From Streptosporangium roseum DSM 43021 (GTDB lineage: Bacteria > Actinomycetota > Actinomycetes > Streptosporangiales > Streptosporangiaceae): DNA of 64,000 nucleotides. Where the stretch lies: the NCBI RefSeq assembly GCF_000024865.1, contig NC_013595.1, positions 2,108,001 through 2,172,000 of the forward strand, in the 5' to 3' direction. The notes under the pieces were generated by a model, which saw only the letters and a program-made list of their open reading frames with translations, ran no database searches and was not told the origin of the DNA. This document shows, piece after piece, positions 7,486-14,821 of this stretch (its first letter is position 1; the number at the start of each line of letters is the position of its first letter). Position numbers and translations under genes: made by a program.

Positions 7486-8736
7486 TCAGTCGGAGAACTC
7501 GGGGATGACCTTGGTGGCGAAGAGTTCGAGGTTGCGCTTGACGGTGTCGAGGGGGAGGACCCCCTGCTGTCCCTGCATGAACAGGCCGAACCACTCCAGG
7601 TCGGGCATCCGGTCGAGCATGCGCTGGATGCCGCGCTTGACGTCGTCGGGACCGCCCAGCAGGGCCATCTCGACCTCGTTCATGCGCTTGTAGTCGCCCT
7701 TCTCCGGGCTGATCGGCTGGTGCCTGTCGTCCTCCTTCTTGCGGAGGACCTCCAGGTAGCCGAACGGGCCGAAGAAGGCGGCGAAGTCCTTCTGCATGCT
7801 CTTGCCGTAGGTGGCGATGGCCTCCTCGCGGGTGTCGGCCATGCCGACGATCTTGAGGATGCCGGTGTGCTCGCCCAGCTTGTAGTCGCGGCCGCACTTG
7901 GCCGACTCCTCCTGGTAGAGCTTGGCCTTGGCGGCGTGCTCGTCCGGGTTCGGGGTGAACATCCACGGCAGGATGTCCTCCTGCGCGGCCCGGATCACCG
8001 AGCGGTCGGAGATGGTGAACGGCTGCCACAGCTCCGGATACGGATACTGGTACGGCTTGGGCCCGACCGAGACGGCATGGATCCTGCCCTGGTCGTCCAC
8101 CTCGCCCGGCGCGCCGAACTTCTGGGTCCACTCCAGCGCGGGCCAGCCCTCGATGCCGTCGAACGGCGCGGGCACCTCGTAGTCCAGCACGTCGGACTTG
8201 TAGCGCAGCGTGTCCTGGGTCCACGCCATCTTCATGATCTTCAGGACCTCGCCGAAGACGTCGAAGTTGCGGGTGTCGCTCTTGGAGCCGTCGGAGCGGG
8301 CGGCGGAGGCCTGCCAGCGCTGGCCCAGCACGTTCATCCACCGGTTCTGGTAGCCGCGGGCCACGCCCAGGCGGAGCCGTCCCTTGCTGAACTGGTCCAG
8401 AAGGGCCACGTCCTCGGCCGCCCTGATCGGGTCCCAGGCGGGCAGCACGATGCCCAGCGGGGCCAGCAGGATGCGCTCGGTCCTGGCCGCCAGGTCGGTG
8501 AGGAACATCAGCGGGTTCACCGAGAACTCGAAGCCCTCGGAGTGGAAGTGGTGCTCGGTCATCATCAGCGCGTCGAAGCCGATCTGGTCGGCGTGGATCG
8601 CGATCTCGCGGACCTCGTGGAGCAGCGCCTGATAGGACTCGACGTCCCGCCCGATCGGCCGCTTGGCGACCGCGTTCTCCTCGTTGGAGTATCCGGAGCC
8701 GGGGATCTGCGGGTTGAGGAATATCGAGAACTTCAT
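7486..8736 (-). CDS. LLM-class flavin-dependent oxidoreductase
   Basis: A 416-aa luciferase-like monooxygenase, closest in style to bacterial-luciferase-type group proteins: it begins MKFSIFLNPQIPG and has the hallmark MTEHHFH motif (residues 60-66), LLAPLGIVLPAWDPIRAAEDVALLDQFSKGRL and LGVARGYQNRWMNV. The ATG at 8736 overlaps the TGA of the upstream hydrolase gene by 4 bp (ATGA). The 61308-62366 LLM protein is a relative with the same AEHHF signature. It probably works with the coupled hydrolase in one catabolic step series starting at the divergent promoter near 9576. Confidence 0.9.
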   Translation of the reverse strand: MKFSIFLNPQIPGSGYSNEENAVAKRPIGRDVESYQALLHEVREIAIHADQIGFDALMMTEHHFHSEGFEFSVNPLMFLTDLAARTERILLAPLGIVLPAWDPIRAAEDVALLDQFSKGRLRLGVARGYQNRWMNVLGQRWQASAARSDGSKSDTRNFDVFGEVLKIMKMAWTQDTLRYKSDVLDYEVPAPFDGIEGWPALEWTQKFGAPGEVDDQGRIHAVSVGPKPYQYPYPELWQPFTISDRSVIRAAQEDILPWMFTPNPDEHAAKAKLYQEESAKCGRDYKLGEHTGILKIVGMADTREEAIATYGKSMQKDFAAFFGPFGYLEVLRKKEDDRHQPISPEKGDYKRMNEVEMALLGGPDDVKRGIQRMLDRMPDLEWFGLFMQGQQGVLPLDTVKRNLELFATKVIPEFSD

Positions 8737-9524
8737 GCCAGGCTCCTTAGCCAGTACGTGACGACGAGGAGGAACTCCCCGGGGCGTTCCTCGTGCAGCC
8801 GGTGGCCGCTGCCCTCCCAGGTGACGGCCCTGGAGTGCGGGTCCTTGAACAGGTCCGCCTCCCACGCGGCCTGGGCCGGGTCGAACCAGAAGGTCAGCAC
8901 CGGGCAGGTCCGGCGTGACAGGTATCCGTCGGAGTTGGGGCGGACGCCGAGCGCGTCCGGTCCGCCGAACATCGCCTCGAACGCCTGGAGCAGCACGTGC
9001 GGGGGCGTGGCGAGGATCCGCCGCCGGTGCCACTCGCGCAGCCATTCCGGGGTCGCCCGGGTGGAGGTCCACTGGTCGTTGCGGAGGGCGGCGGCCACGG
9101 GGTCCTCGCGCATCCGCTCGATCAGCGCGGGGAAGGAGTCCGCCACCGCACCGGTGAAGCCGTACCCCGGGTCGACCGTGACCAGCGCCCTGACCAGCGA
9201 GGGGTGTTCCACGGCCAGGTGGGAGACGATCTGGCCCCCCATCGAGTGGCCGATCGCCACGCAGGACTCGACGCCGAGTGTGAGGCAGAGCAGGGCGAGG
9301 TCCTCGGCCATCCGCCGGGGGGTGTTGCCGGTCTCCGGCGCGGAGGAGTAGCCGTGTCCGCGCACGTCCACCGCGATGACCCGGTACCGTTCGGCGAGCG
9401 AGGGGATGTGGTGGACCCACTCGTGGGAGTCCGATCCCAGGCCGTGGACGAGCAGCAGCGTCGTGTCCCCCGCCCCGTCGTCGGTGTGGAACAGCCGCAC
9501 GTCACCTAAGTCCGTGAACGCCAT
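8733..9524 (-). CDS. Alpha/beta-fold hydrolase
   Basis: The 263-aa protein shows the complete alpha/beta-hydrolase pattern: oxyanion segment LVHGLGSDSHEW, VDVRGHGYSS, nucleophile elbow GHSMGGQ (Ser about residue 97), late acidic residue in the PVLTFWFD region and the C-terminal catalytic His in WEGSGHRLHEERP. No signal peptide, so cytoplasmic. First gene of the minus-strand operon that begins at the divergent promoter with the CCAAGC-N4-GCTTGG operator and is coupled by 4 bp overlap to the LLM gene. Candidate C-C bond or ester hydrolase in a ring-degradation pathway; substrate unknown. Confidence 0.88.
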   Translation of the reverse strand: MAFTDLGDVRLFHTDDGAGDTTLLLVHGLGSDSHEWVHHIPSLAERYRVIAVDVRGHGYSSAPETGNTPRRMAEDLALLCLTLGVESCVAIGHSMGGQIVSHLAVEHPSLVRALVTVDPGYGFTGAVADSFPALIERMREDPVAAALRNDQWTSTRATPEWLREWHRRRILATPPHVLLQAFEAMFGGPDALGVRPNSDGYLSRRTCPVLTFWFDPAQAAWEADLFKDPHSRAVTWEGSGHRLHEERPGEFLLVVTYWLRSLA

Positions 9525-9575
9525 GAGCGCCCTTCCGTGAGGATTGCCCGCCTGGCAAGCTACCCTAGGAATGGT

Positions 9576-9595
9576 AACCGAGCAATCGCTTGGTT
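9576..9595. promoter_or_regulatory. CCAAGC-N4-GCTTGG type operator, divergent promoter
   Basis: AACCGAGC (9576-9583), spacer AATC, GCTTGGTT (9588-9595): 7 of 8 positions are symmetric. It sits between the divergent starts at 9524 (minus) and 9632 (plus). A -10-like TAGGAAT lies at 9566-9572 just upstream. Same motif as seven other sites in the window. Confidence 0.65.
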
Positions 9596-9631
9596 TATCA
9601 AGGGGTCGGTGCGGGGAAACCGGAGGCTGTC

Positions 9632-10456
9632 ATGCGGCTGGGTGTCACGATGTTCGCCACCGACCGGTCGATGCCGGTCGCGGAACTGGCCAGGGCCGCG
9701 GAGGAGCGCGGGTTCGCCTCCCTCTACCTGCCCGAGCACACCCACATCCCGGTCTCGCGCCGTACGGCTCCCGCCGCCGGGCAGGCCGTGCTCCCCGAGG
9801 AGTACAGCCGCACGCTCGACCCGTTGGTCGCGCTCTCCCACGCGGCGGCCGTGACCGGCCGGATCACCCTCGGCACCGGCATCATGCTCGCCGCCCAGCG
9901 TGAGCCCATCGTGACCGCCAAGGCTGTCGCCACCCTCGACCACCTGTCCGGCGGCCGGGTGGTGCTCGGCGTCGGGTTCGGCTGGAACGTCGAGGAGATC
10001 GAGGACCACAACGTCACCTACGGCTCCCGCCGCGACGTCGCCCGAGAGCACATCCTCGCGATGAAGGTGCTGTGGAGCGAGGAGGAGGCCGGTTTCACGG
10101 GCCGTCACGTGAGCTTCGAGCCCTCCTGGTCCTGGCCCAAGCCGGTGTCCGGACCGCCCGTCTACGTGGGCGGCGCGGCGGGCCCGAAGCTCTTCGCCCA
10201 CATCGCCGAGTACGCCGACGGCTGGATGCCGATCGGCGGCAAGGGGGTCAGGGCGGCGCTCCCCGCCCTGCGCGAGGCCTGCGAGAGGGCGGGGCGCGAG
10301 ATGGCCAAGGTGATCCCGTTCGGGACGCTGCCGAGTGAGGAGAAGCTCGACTACTACGCGGGAATGGGCGTCGAGGAGGTCGTGTTCAGCCTCCCCGGCG
10401 CCCCCGCCGATCAGGTGCTCCCGGTGCTCGACGGTTACGCGGGTTTTCTGAGGTGA
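9632..10456 (+). CDS. LLM-class F420-dependent oxidoreductase (TIGR03619-like)
   Basis: The 274-aa protein starts MRLGVTMFATDRSM and carries LLM/F420 family features LPEHTHIPVSRR, LGTGIMLAAQREPIVTAKAVATLDHLSGGRVVLGVGFGWNVEE and VGGAAGPKLFAHIAEYADGWMPIG. The ATG at 9632 is chosen because GGAGG lies at 9622-9626; an upstream in-frame start at 9590 would cover the operator. It is divergent from the hydrolase/LLM operon, sharing the operator at 9576. The kinase gene at 10483 follows by only 26 bp and may be cotranscribed. Confidence 0.9.
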   Translation: MRLGVTMFATDRSMPVAELARAAEERGFASLYLPEHTHIPVSRRTAPAAGQAVLPEEYSRTLDPLVALSHAAAVTGRITLGTGIMLAAQREPIVTAKAVATLDHLSGGRVVLGVGFGWNVEEIEDHNVTYGSRRDVAREHILAMKVLWSEEEAGFTGRHVSFEPSWSWPKPVSGPPVYVGGAAGPKLFAHIAEYADGWMPIGGKGVRAALPALREACERAGREMAKVIPFGTLPSEEKLDYYAGMGVEEVVFSLPGAPADQVLPVLDGYAGFLR

Positions 10457-10482
10457 CGTGGAGATCGTTATAGTCAGGTCCC

Positions 10483-11928
10483 ATGTCGCGTCCGGTTCCG
10501 CTCCGGCCGGAGGACCCCCGGCAACTCGGTCGCTACCGGCTGATCAACCGTCTCGGCGCGGGAGGTCAGGGGGTCGTCTTCCTCGCCGAGTCCCCGGAGC
10601 GCCCGCGCGTGGCGGTGAAGCTGCTGCACGCGCGGCTGCTGGACGACGAGAGGGTCCGCCGCCGCCTCGTCGGCGAGGTCGAGGCCGTCCGGCGGGTGGC
10701 CCCCTTCTGCACGGCCCAGGTGCTCGACGCCGACCTCGACGGTGACCGCCCCTACATCGTGAGCGAGCTCGTCGACGGGGTCTCGCTCCAGGAGCACATC
10801 GCGGCCGAGGGGCCGCGCGTCGACGGCTCGCTGGACCGGATCGCGGTCGGCACGGCCACCGCGCTGGCCGCCATCCACCGGGCCGGGGTGGTCCACCGCG
10901 ACTTCAAGCCGGGCAACGTCCTGCTCGGCATGGACGGCCCGCGAGTGATCGACTTCGGCATCTCCCGGATGATGGACGCCACGATCACCACCGGAAAGAT
11001 CCCCTTCGGCACCCCGGCCTACATGTCCCCCGAGCAGATCAAGGGCGAGTCCGCCGGGCCTCCGGCCGACATGTTCAGCTGGGCGCTCACCGTCGCCTAC
11101 GCCGCCACCGGCCGCCACGCCTTCTCCGCCGGGTCCTACCACGAGGTGCTGGCCAGGATCCTGTACGGCAGGCCCGACCTCGGCCCGCTGGACGGCCCGC
11201 TCCGGGAGATCGTGGTCTCCTGCCTGGCCGTCGAGCCCGGAGACCGGCCGGTCGCCGAGGAGGTGCTGCGCCGGCTGTACGGCAGCACCGCCGCCTCCCG
11301 GCCGGACGGCCCGCCGGGGGCCGGTCCGGTCTCCGCGTCCGGTTTCCCGACGGCGGAGCTTCCGGTGACCGAGGATCCCGTGTCCGGTTTCCCGACGGCG
11401 GAGCTTCCGGTGACCGAGGATCCGGCGTCCGGTTTCTCGACCGGGGAGCTCCCGGTGACCGGGGACCCGATCGTCGAGCCGCGGGCGCCGGAGGGCTCGA
11501 CCGCCGAGCTTCCCGCGGTGCGGACGCCGCGAGGACGGCGCCGGTGGCTCCTGATCGCGGCGGCGGGAGTGGCGATCACGGCCGCGGTGGCCGGAGCCGC
11601 CGCGGCCTGGCTCCGTGACGACTTCTCCTACAAGGGGACCTGGGTCGGGGTCGCCGACCACGCCACCGCCGAACGGGTCTTCCCGGTGGAGGTCCGTTTC
11701 GCGGAGGAGGCGGTGAGCATGAGGTGGGGCGCCGACCTGCACTGCACCGCACGGCTCTCCCCGACCGGCGCCGGCGCCGCCTACCGGCTGGAGCAGGTCA
11801 GGGGCAGGCAGTGCTATCCGGGCACGGTGGTGTTCTCCCGGGACGGTGCCGACAGGCTGGTCTTTCAGGTGACGAGATCGGGCGAGGCGGAGGCCCGCTA
11901 CTCGGGCGCGGTGACCCGTTCCTCCTGA
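10483..11928 (+). CDS. Transmembrane Ser/Thr protein kinase
   Basis: The 481-aa protein has a full Hanks-type kinase domain (residues about 17-265): glycine loop LGAGGQGVVF, AVKLLHA lysine, HRDFKPGNV catalytic loop, DFGISR, GTPAYMSPEQ activation segment. A juxtamembrane linker holds three 15-residue repeats of SGFPTAELPVTEDP type (residues 286-330), then a membrane segment (LLIAAAGVAITAAVAGAAAAW, about 351-371) and a roughly 110-aa extracellular domain with two cysteines. The adjacent kinase at 12049 has a near-identical core but PASTA repeats outside, so the two look like duplicates with different sensor domains. Regulation unknown; weak Shine-Dalgarno. Confidence 0.92.
   Translation: MSRPVPLRPEDPRQLGRYRLINRLGAGGQGVVFLAESPERPRVAVKLLHARLLDDERVRRRLVGEVEAVRRVAPFCTAQVLDADLDGDRPYIVSELVDGVSLQEHIAAEGPRVDGSLDRIAVGTATALAAIHRAGVVHRDFKPGNVLLGMDGPRVIDFGISRMMDATITTGKIPFGTPAYMSPEQIKGESAGPPADMFSWALTVAYAATGRHAFSAGSYHEVLARILYGRPDLGPLDGPLREIVVSCLAVEPGDRPVAEEVLRRLYGSTAASRPDGPPGAGPVSASGFPTAELPVTEDPVSGFPTAELPVTEDPASGFSTGELPVTGDPIVEPRAPEGSTAELPAVRTPRGRRRWLLIAAAGVAITAAVAGAAAAWLRDDFSYKGTWVGVADHATAERVFPVEVRFAEEAVSMRWGADLHCTARLSPTGAGAAYRLEQVRGRQCYPGTVVFSRDGADRLVFQVTRSGEAEARYSGAVTRSS
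11338..11472 (+). repeat. Three 45-bp tandem repeats inside kinase linker
   Basis: Three consecutive 45-bp units encode SGFPTAELPVTEDPV, SGFPTAELPVTEDPA and the diverged SGFSTGELPVTGDPI. The first two are nearly identical at DNA level, indicating recent duplication in the juxtamembrane linker; each unit offers Ser/Thr residues that could be autophosphorylated. Confidence 0.85.
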
Positions 11929-11961
11929 TTTCCCCCTGATCCGGGCATCACATGAGTGTCA

Positions 11962-11991
11962 CGGTCGGGGAACCAAGGGCTTCCCCACCGT
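11962..11991 (+). terminator. Stem-loop between the two kinase genes
   Basis: CGGT-C-GGGGAA (11962-11972) pairs with TTCCCC-ACCG (11981-11990) with one bulge and the loop CCAAGGGC. It lies 34 nt after the first kinase stop and would terminate that transcript. A TTGACT at 11991 may be part of the promoter of the second kinase. Confidence 0.45.
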
Positions 11992-12048
11992 TGACTGCCG
12001 GGAATACCTCTTCTTGAGTGGGAAGAGTGGTGGGGAGGGGAGGCTCGC

Positions 12049-14070
12049 GTGCCGCATGCGCAGCCGCTCAGGACGGGGGACCTCGACAGGCTCGGCGAAT
12101 ACGTGGTCGTCGGCCGCCTGGGAGAGGGCGGTCAGGGGGTGGTCTATCTCGGAACGCACCCCGCGACCGGCTCCGAGCCCTATGCGATCAAGTTGCTGCA
12201 CGGCCCGCTCGGGGAGGACGAGGCGGTCTTCCTCCGCGAGGTCGAGCTCGCCAAACAGGTCGCCCGCTTCTGCACCGCCCAGGTGATCGAAGCCGGGCTG
12301 GCGGGTGACCGCCCCTTCATCGTCAGCGAATACGTCGACGGTCCGTCGCTCCACCGCGAGGTCAGGGCCGGTGGACCTCGCGGCGGAGGCGCGCTGGAGC
12401 GCCTGGCCGTCGGCACGGCCACCGCGCTCGCGGCCATTCACCGGGCCGGGATCGTGCACCGCGACTTCAAGCCGCAGAACGTGCTGCTGGGCCCCGACGG
12501 GCCGAGGGTCATCGACTTCGGCCTGGCCAGGGCCCTGGACGCGGGAGCCACGCAGAGCGGGCGCGGCGCGGGCACGCCGGCCTACATGGCGCCCGAACAG
12601 GTGGAGGGGGCCGAGATCCGTGCCGCGGCCGACGTCTTCTCCTGGGGCGCCACGGTCTGCTTCGCCGCCAACGCCCAGGCGCCGTTCGGGCAGGACTCGA
12701 TCGCGGCCGTGCTGCACCGCGTCCTCACCGCCCCACCGGAACTGGGCCGCCTCGACGGGTGGCTCCGCGAGCTGGTCGCCGGCTGCCTGGAGAAGGACCC
12801 CCGGAACCGCCCCACCAGCCGGGAACTGCTGCTCACACTGCTCGGAGACGATGACGTACGGCCCGCGGAACCGGGATCGGCGCCGGCCACGGGGCCGGTG
12901 GTGCCCGAGGTCCGGGCGGGGCCGGCCCTGTCCCGGTCCCGGCCGGGGCGAGGTCCGTCGTGGACCTCCCGGCCGGGGCGGGCCCTGTCATGGACCTCGG
13001 CGGGCCCGGTTCCGTCCGGCGGCTCCCCGCCCGCACCGCCCTTCCGCGACCTCGGCGGTGCGCCCGATGAGTCCACCGAGGCGCGGACCCGCCCGGGGCG
13101 GGCGGCGACCAGGGCCTCGGTCGCGGTGTCGGGGGCGCTGCTGGTGAGCGCGGCCGTGCTGGTCGCGGTGCTCGTCCCGGCACTGAGCGGGAACGACGAG
13201 CCGGTCGGTCCGGGCCGGCAGGGAGGGGCGGGAAGGGCGGCGGAGACGCCCGGCGCCCGGGTCGAGTCCACCCCGCAGCCGGCCAGGGCGGCCCGCCCGG
13301 CCAGGCACCCGGCGGGCACGGGCGTCAGAAGCACCTCCGCCCCGTCTCCTGATCCCTCGACGCCTCCGGCCGTCACCGGGGTCGCGGTGCCGGCGCTCGC
13401 CGGGCTGGGCCGTTCCGAGGCGCTGAACCTGCTCGAAGAGGCCGGCCTGGCCGCCGGAGCCATCACCTCGGTCGACTCCGACCTCCGGGTCGGGCAGGTG
13501 CTCAGGAGCCGGCCGGAGGCGCGGACCGTGGTCGCCAGGGGGACCAGGGTCAACCTGGAGCTCTCCGCGGGGGTCGCCGTGCCGGTGCTGGCCGGTCTTC
13601 ACAGGCGGCAGGCCGAGGCGGCTCTCGCCCGGGCGGGGCTGGTCCCGGGTGGGATCACCGCGCGGTGTTCGGCTGAGCCGGCGGGCCGGGTCCTCGCCAG
13701 CACCCCCGACGCGGCCGAGCGCGTCTCCTCGGGCAGCGCGGTGGCACTCGTCGTGTCCAGGCGCGGGGTCGAGGTGCCCTCGGTCGTCGGTCAGCGGGAG
13801 GCGGACGCGCGGAGCGCGCTCAGCGGGGCGGGCTTCGCCGTACGGGTGCGCCCCCGGCTCGTCGACGACCCGTCGCGGTCCGGTGTGGTGCTGGCGCAGG
13901 GAGGGGCGTCCGGCCCGTGTGCCCGGCCGAACGCCGTGGTCGTGATCACGGTCGGTGTCGAGGGACAGAACGGCCCCGGCCCCGGCCCCGACCCCGACGA
14001 GACGACGGTCCCCGTGGACCCGACGGTCACGGACGGGCCCGGCCGTGCCAGGGACGTGCTGTCGGGCTGA
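12049..14070 (+). CDS. Ser/Thr protein kinase with extracellular PASTA repeats (PknB-like)
   Basis: The 673-aa protein has an N-terminal kinase domain (residues 17-265: LGEGGQGVVYLG, YAIKLLHG, VHRDFKPQNVLL, DFGLARA, GTPAYMAPEQ), a Pro/Ser-rich linker, a membrane segment at about 364-385 (VSGALLVSAAVLVAVLVPAL) and a C-terminal region with three PASTA-like repeats (about 445-640, each beginning VPxLxGL or VPSVVGQ). PASTA domains bind peptidoglycan fragments or lipid II in PknB-type kinases. The start is GTG 12049 behind GGGGAGGGGAGG. It is outside the usual PknB cell-division operon, so a paralogue is likely. Ends with a Gly/Pro acidic tail. Confidence 0.93.
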   Translation: MPHAQPLRTGDLDRLGEYVVVGRLGEGGQGVVYLGTHPATGSEPYAIKLLHGPLGEDEAVFLREVELAKQVARFCTAQVIEAGLAGDRPFIVSEYVDGPSLHREVRAGGPRGGGALERLAVGTATALAAIHRAGIVHRDFKPQNVLLGPDGPRVIDFGLARALDAGATQSGRGAGTPAYMAPEQVEGAEIRAAADVFSWGATVCFAANAQAPFGQDSIAAVLHRVLTAPPELGRLDGWLRELVAGCLEKDPRNRPTSRELLLTLLGDDDVRPAEPGSAPATGPVVPEVRAGPALSRSRPGRGPSWTSRPGRALSWTSAGPVPSGGSPPAPPFRDLGGAPDESTEARTRPGRAATRASVAVSGALLVSAAVLVAVLVPALSGNDEPVGPGRQGGAGRAAETPGARVESTPQPARAARPARHPAGTGVRSTSAPSPDPSTPPAVTGVAVPALAGLGRSEALNLLEEAGLAAGAITSVDSDLRVGQVLRSRPEARTVVARGTRVNLELSAGVAVPVLAGLHRRQAEAALARAGLVPGGITARCSAEPAGRVLASTPDAAERVSSGSAVALVVSRRGVEVPSVVGQREADARSALSGAGFAVRVRPRLVDDPSRSGVVLAQGGASGPCARPNAVVVITVGVEGQNGPGPGPDPDETTVPVDPTVTDGPGRARDVLSG

Positions 14071-14166
14071 GCGGCCGGGGCCGCCTGTAGGGAGGGGGCG
14101 GGTGCCGGGGCAAGAGGCCGGGGTGTCGGGCTGAGAGCGAGGTGTCAGGCCGAGAGGCCGTACAGG

Positions 14167-14712
14167 TCAGGCCGAGAGGTCGTACAGGGCGGAGGCGGCG
14201 GTGAGCAGGTGCTCCCGGACGACCTCCTCCGGAAGGTCGATCGTCTTGACCACGACGCTCTGCAGGGCGCCCAGGAGTGCCCAGGCGCGCACCCGCCGGC
14301 CGGGGTCCGGGTCCGACGAGGCCAGGCGGGTGTAGATCGCGTCCCGGAAGGCGCGGATGGCCTCGCCGGGGGACCCGGGCGGGGCGTCGTCGGCGCCGCT
14401 GATGTCCTCCATGATCAGGCGGACGATGGCCCGGTGCCGGACCGTGAAGGTCACCAGCGCCTCGACGAACTCGCGCTCGCCGTCGAAGCCGGTCTCGAAC
14501 AGGGCCACGATGTCCTCGGCGGCGGGGGCGATCAGCTCGGCGGCCAGCCGGTCCTTCGGATGGAAGTGGTAGGCGACGGCGGTCTTCGTCAGCCCGACGG
14601 CCGAGGCGATGTCGGCCAGCGAGGTCGCGGCGTAGCCGCGCTCGGCGAAGAGCTGGCGGGCGGCCTCAAGAATCCGGCTACGCGTGTCGTAGCCGTGCTC
14701 AAGTGTGGTCAT
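14167..14712 (-). CDS. TetR/AcrR-family repressor of the MMPL gene
   Basis: A 181-aa TetR regulator with N-terminal helix-turn-helix (RILEAARQLFAERGYAATSLADIASAVGLTKTAVAYHFHPKD, residues 11-52 approx.) and a variable ligand domain. ATG 14712 is chosen because the HTH then begins about 10 residues in, the family norm; the open frame upstream to 14976 covers the intergenic operator and is unlikely to be translated. Divergent from the MMPL exporter at 14822, and the palindrome at 14777-14792 lies between them, so autoregulation plus exporter control is inferred. Confidence 0.88.
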   Translation of the reverse strand: MTTLEHGYDTRSRILEAARQLFAERGYAATSLADIASAVGLTKTAVAYHFHPKDRLAAELIAPAAEDIVALFETGFDGEREFVEALVTFTVRHRAIVRLIMEDISGADDAPPGSPGEAIRAFRDAIYTRLASSDPDPGRRVRAWALLGALQSVVVKTIDLPEEVVREHLLTAASALYDLSA

Positions 14713-14776
14713 CGTCTCATTCCCGCACGGTCTAGAGCATTCCGGTATGTCCGCGCCTACGCTTTCATCGTAGGTT

Positions 14777-14792
14777 CTGTACGCCCGTACAG
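14777..14792. promoter_or_regulatory. Candidate TetR operator for TetR/MMPL pair
   Basis: CTGTACG-CC-CGTACAG is a perfect 7+2+7 palindrome in the 109-bp divergent gap between the TetR start (14712) and the MMPL start (14822). A second, looser inverted repeat CCTACG-N7-CGTAGG lies at 14756-14774. No other copy was seen in the window, consistent with a local operator. Confidence 0.6.
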
Positions 14793-14821
14793 GACGGCGT
14801 TTCAGGCACATTTCAGACTTA

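Noticed and set aside
6418..9351. A 977-codon plus-strand frame across the LLM and hydrolase genes
   Set aside because: It passes through the heptamer microsatellite (which reads as an artificial GSRKPEA-type repeat) and is antisense to three recognised genes.
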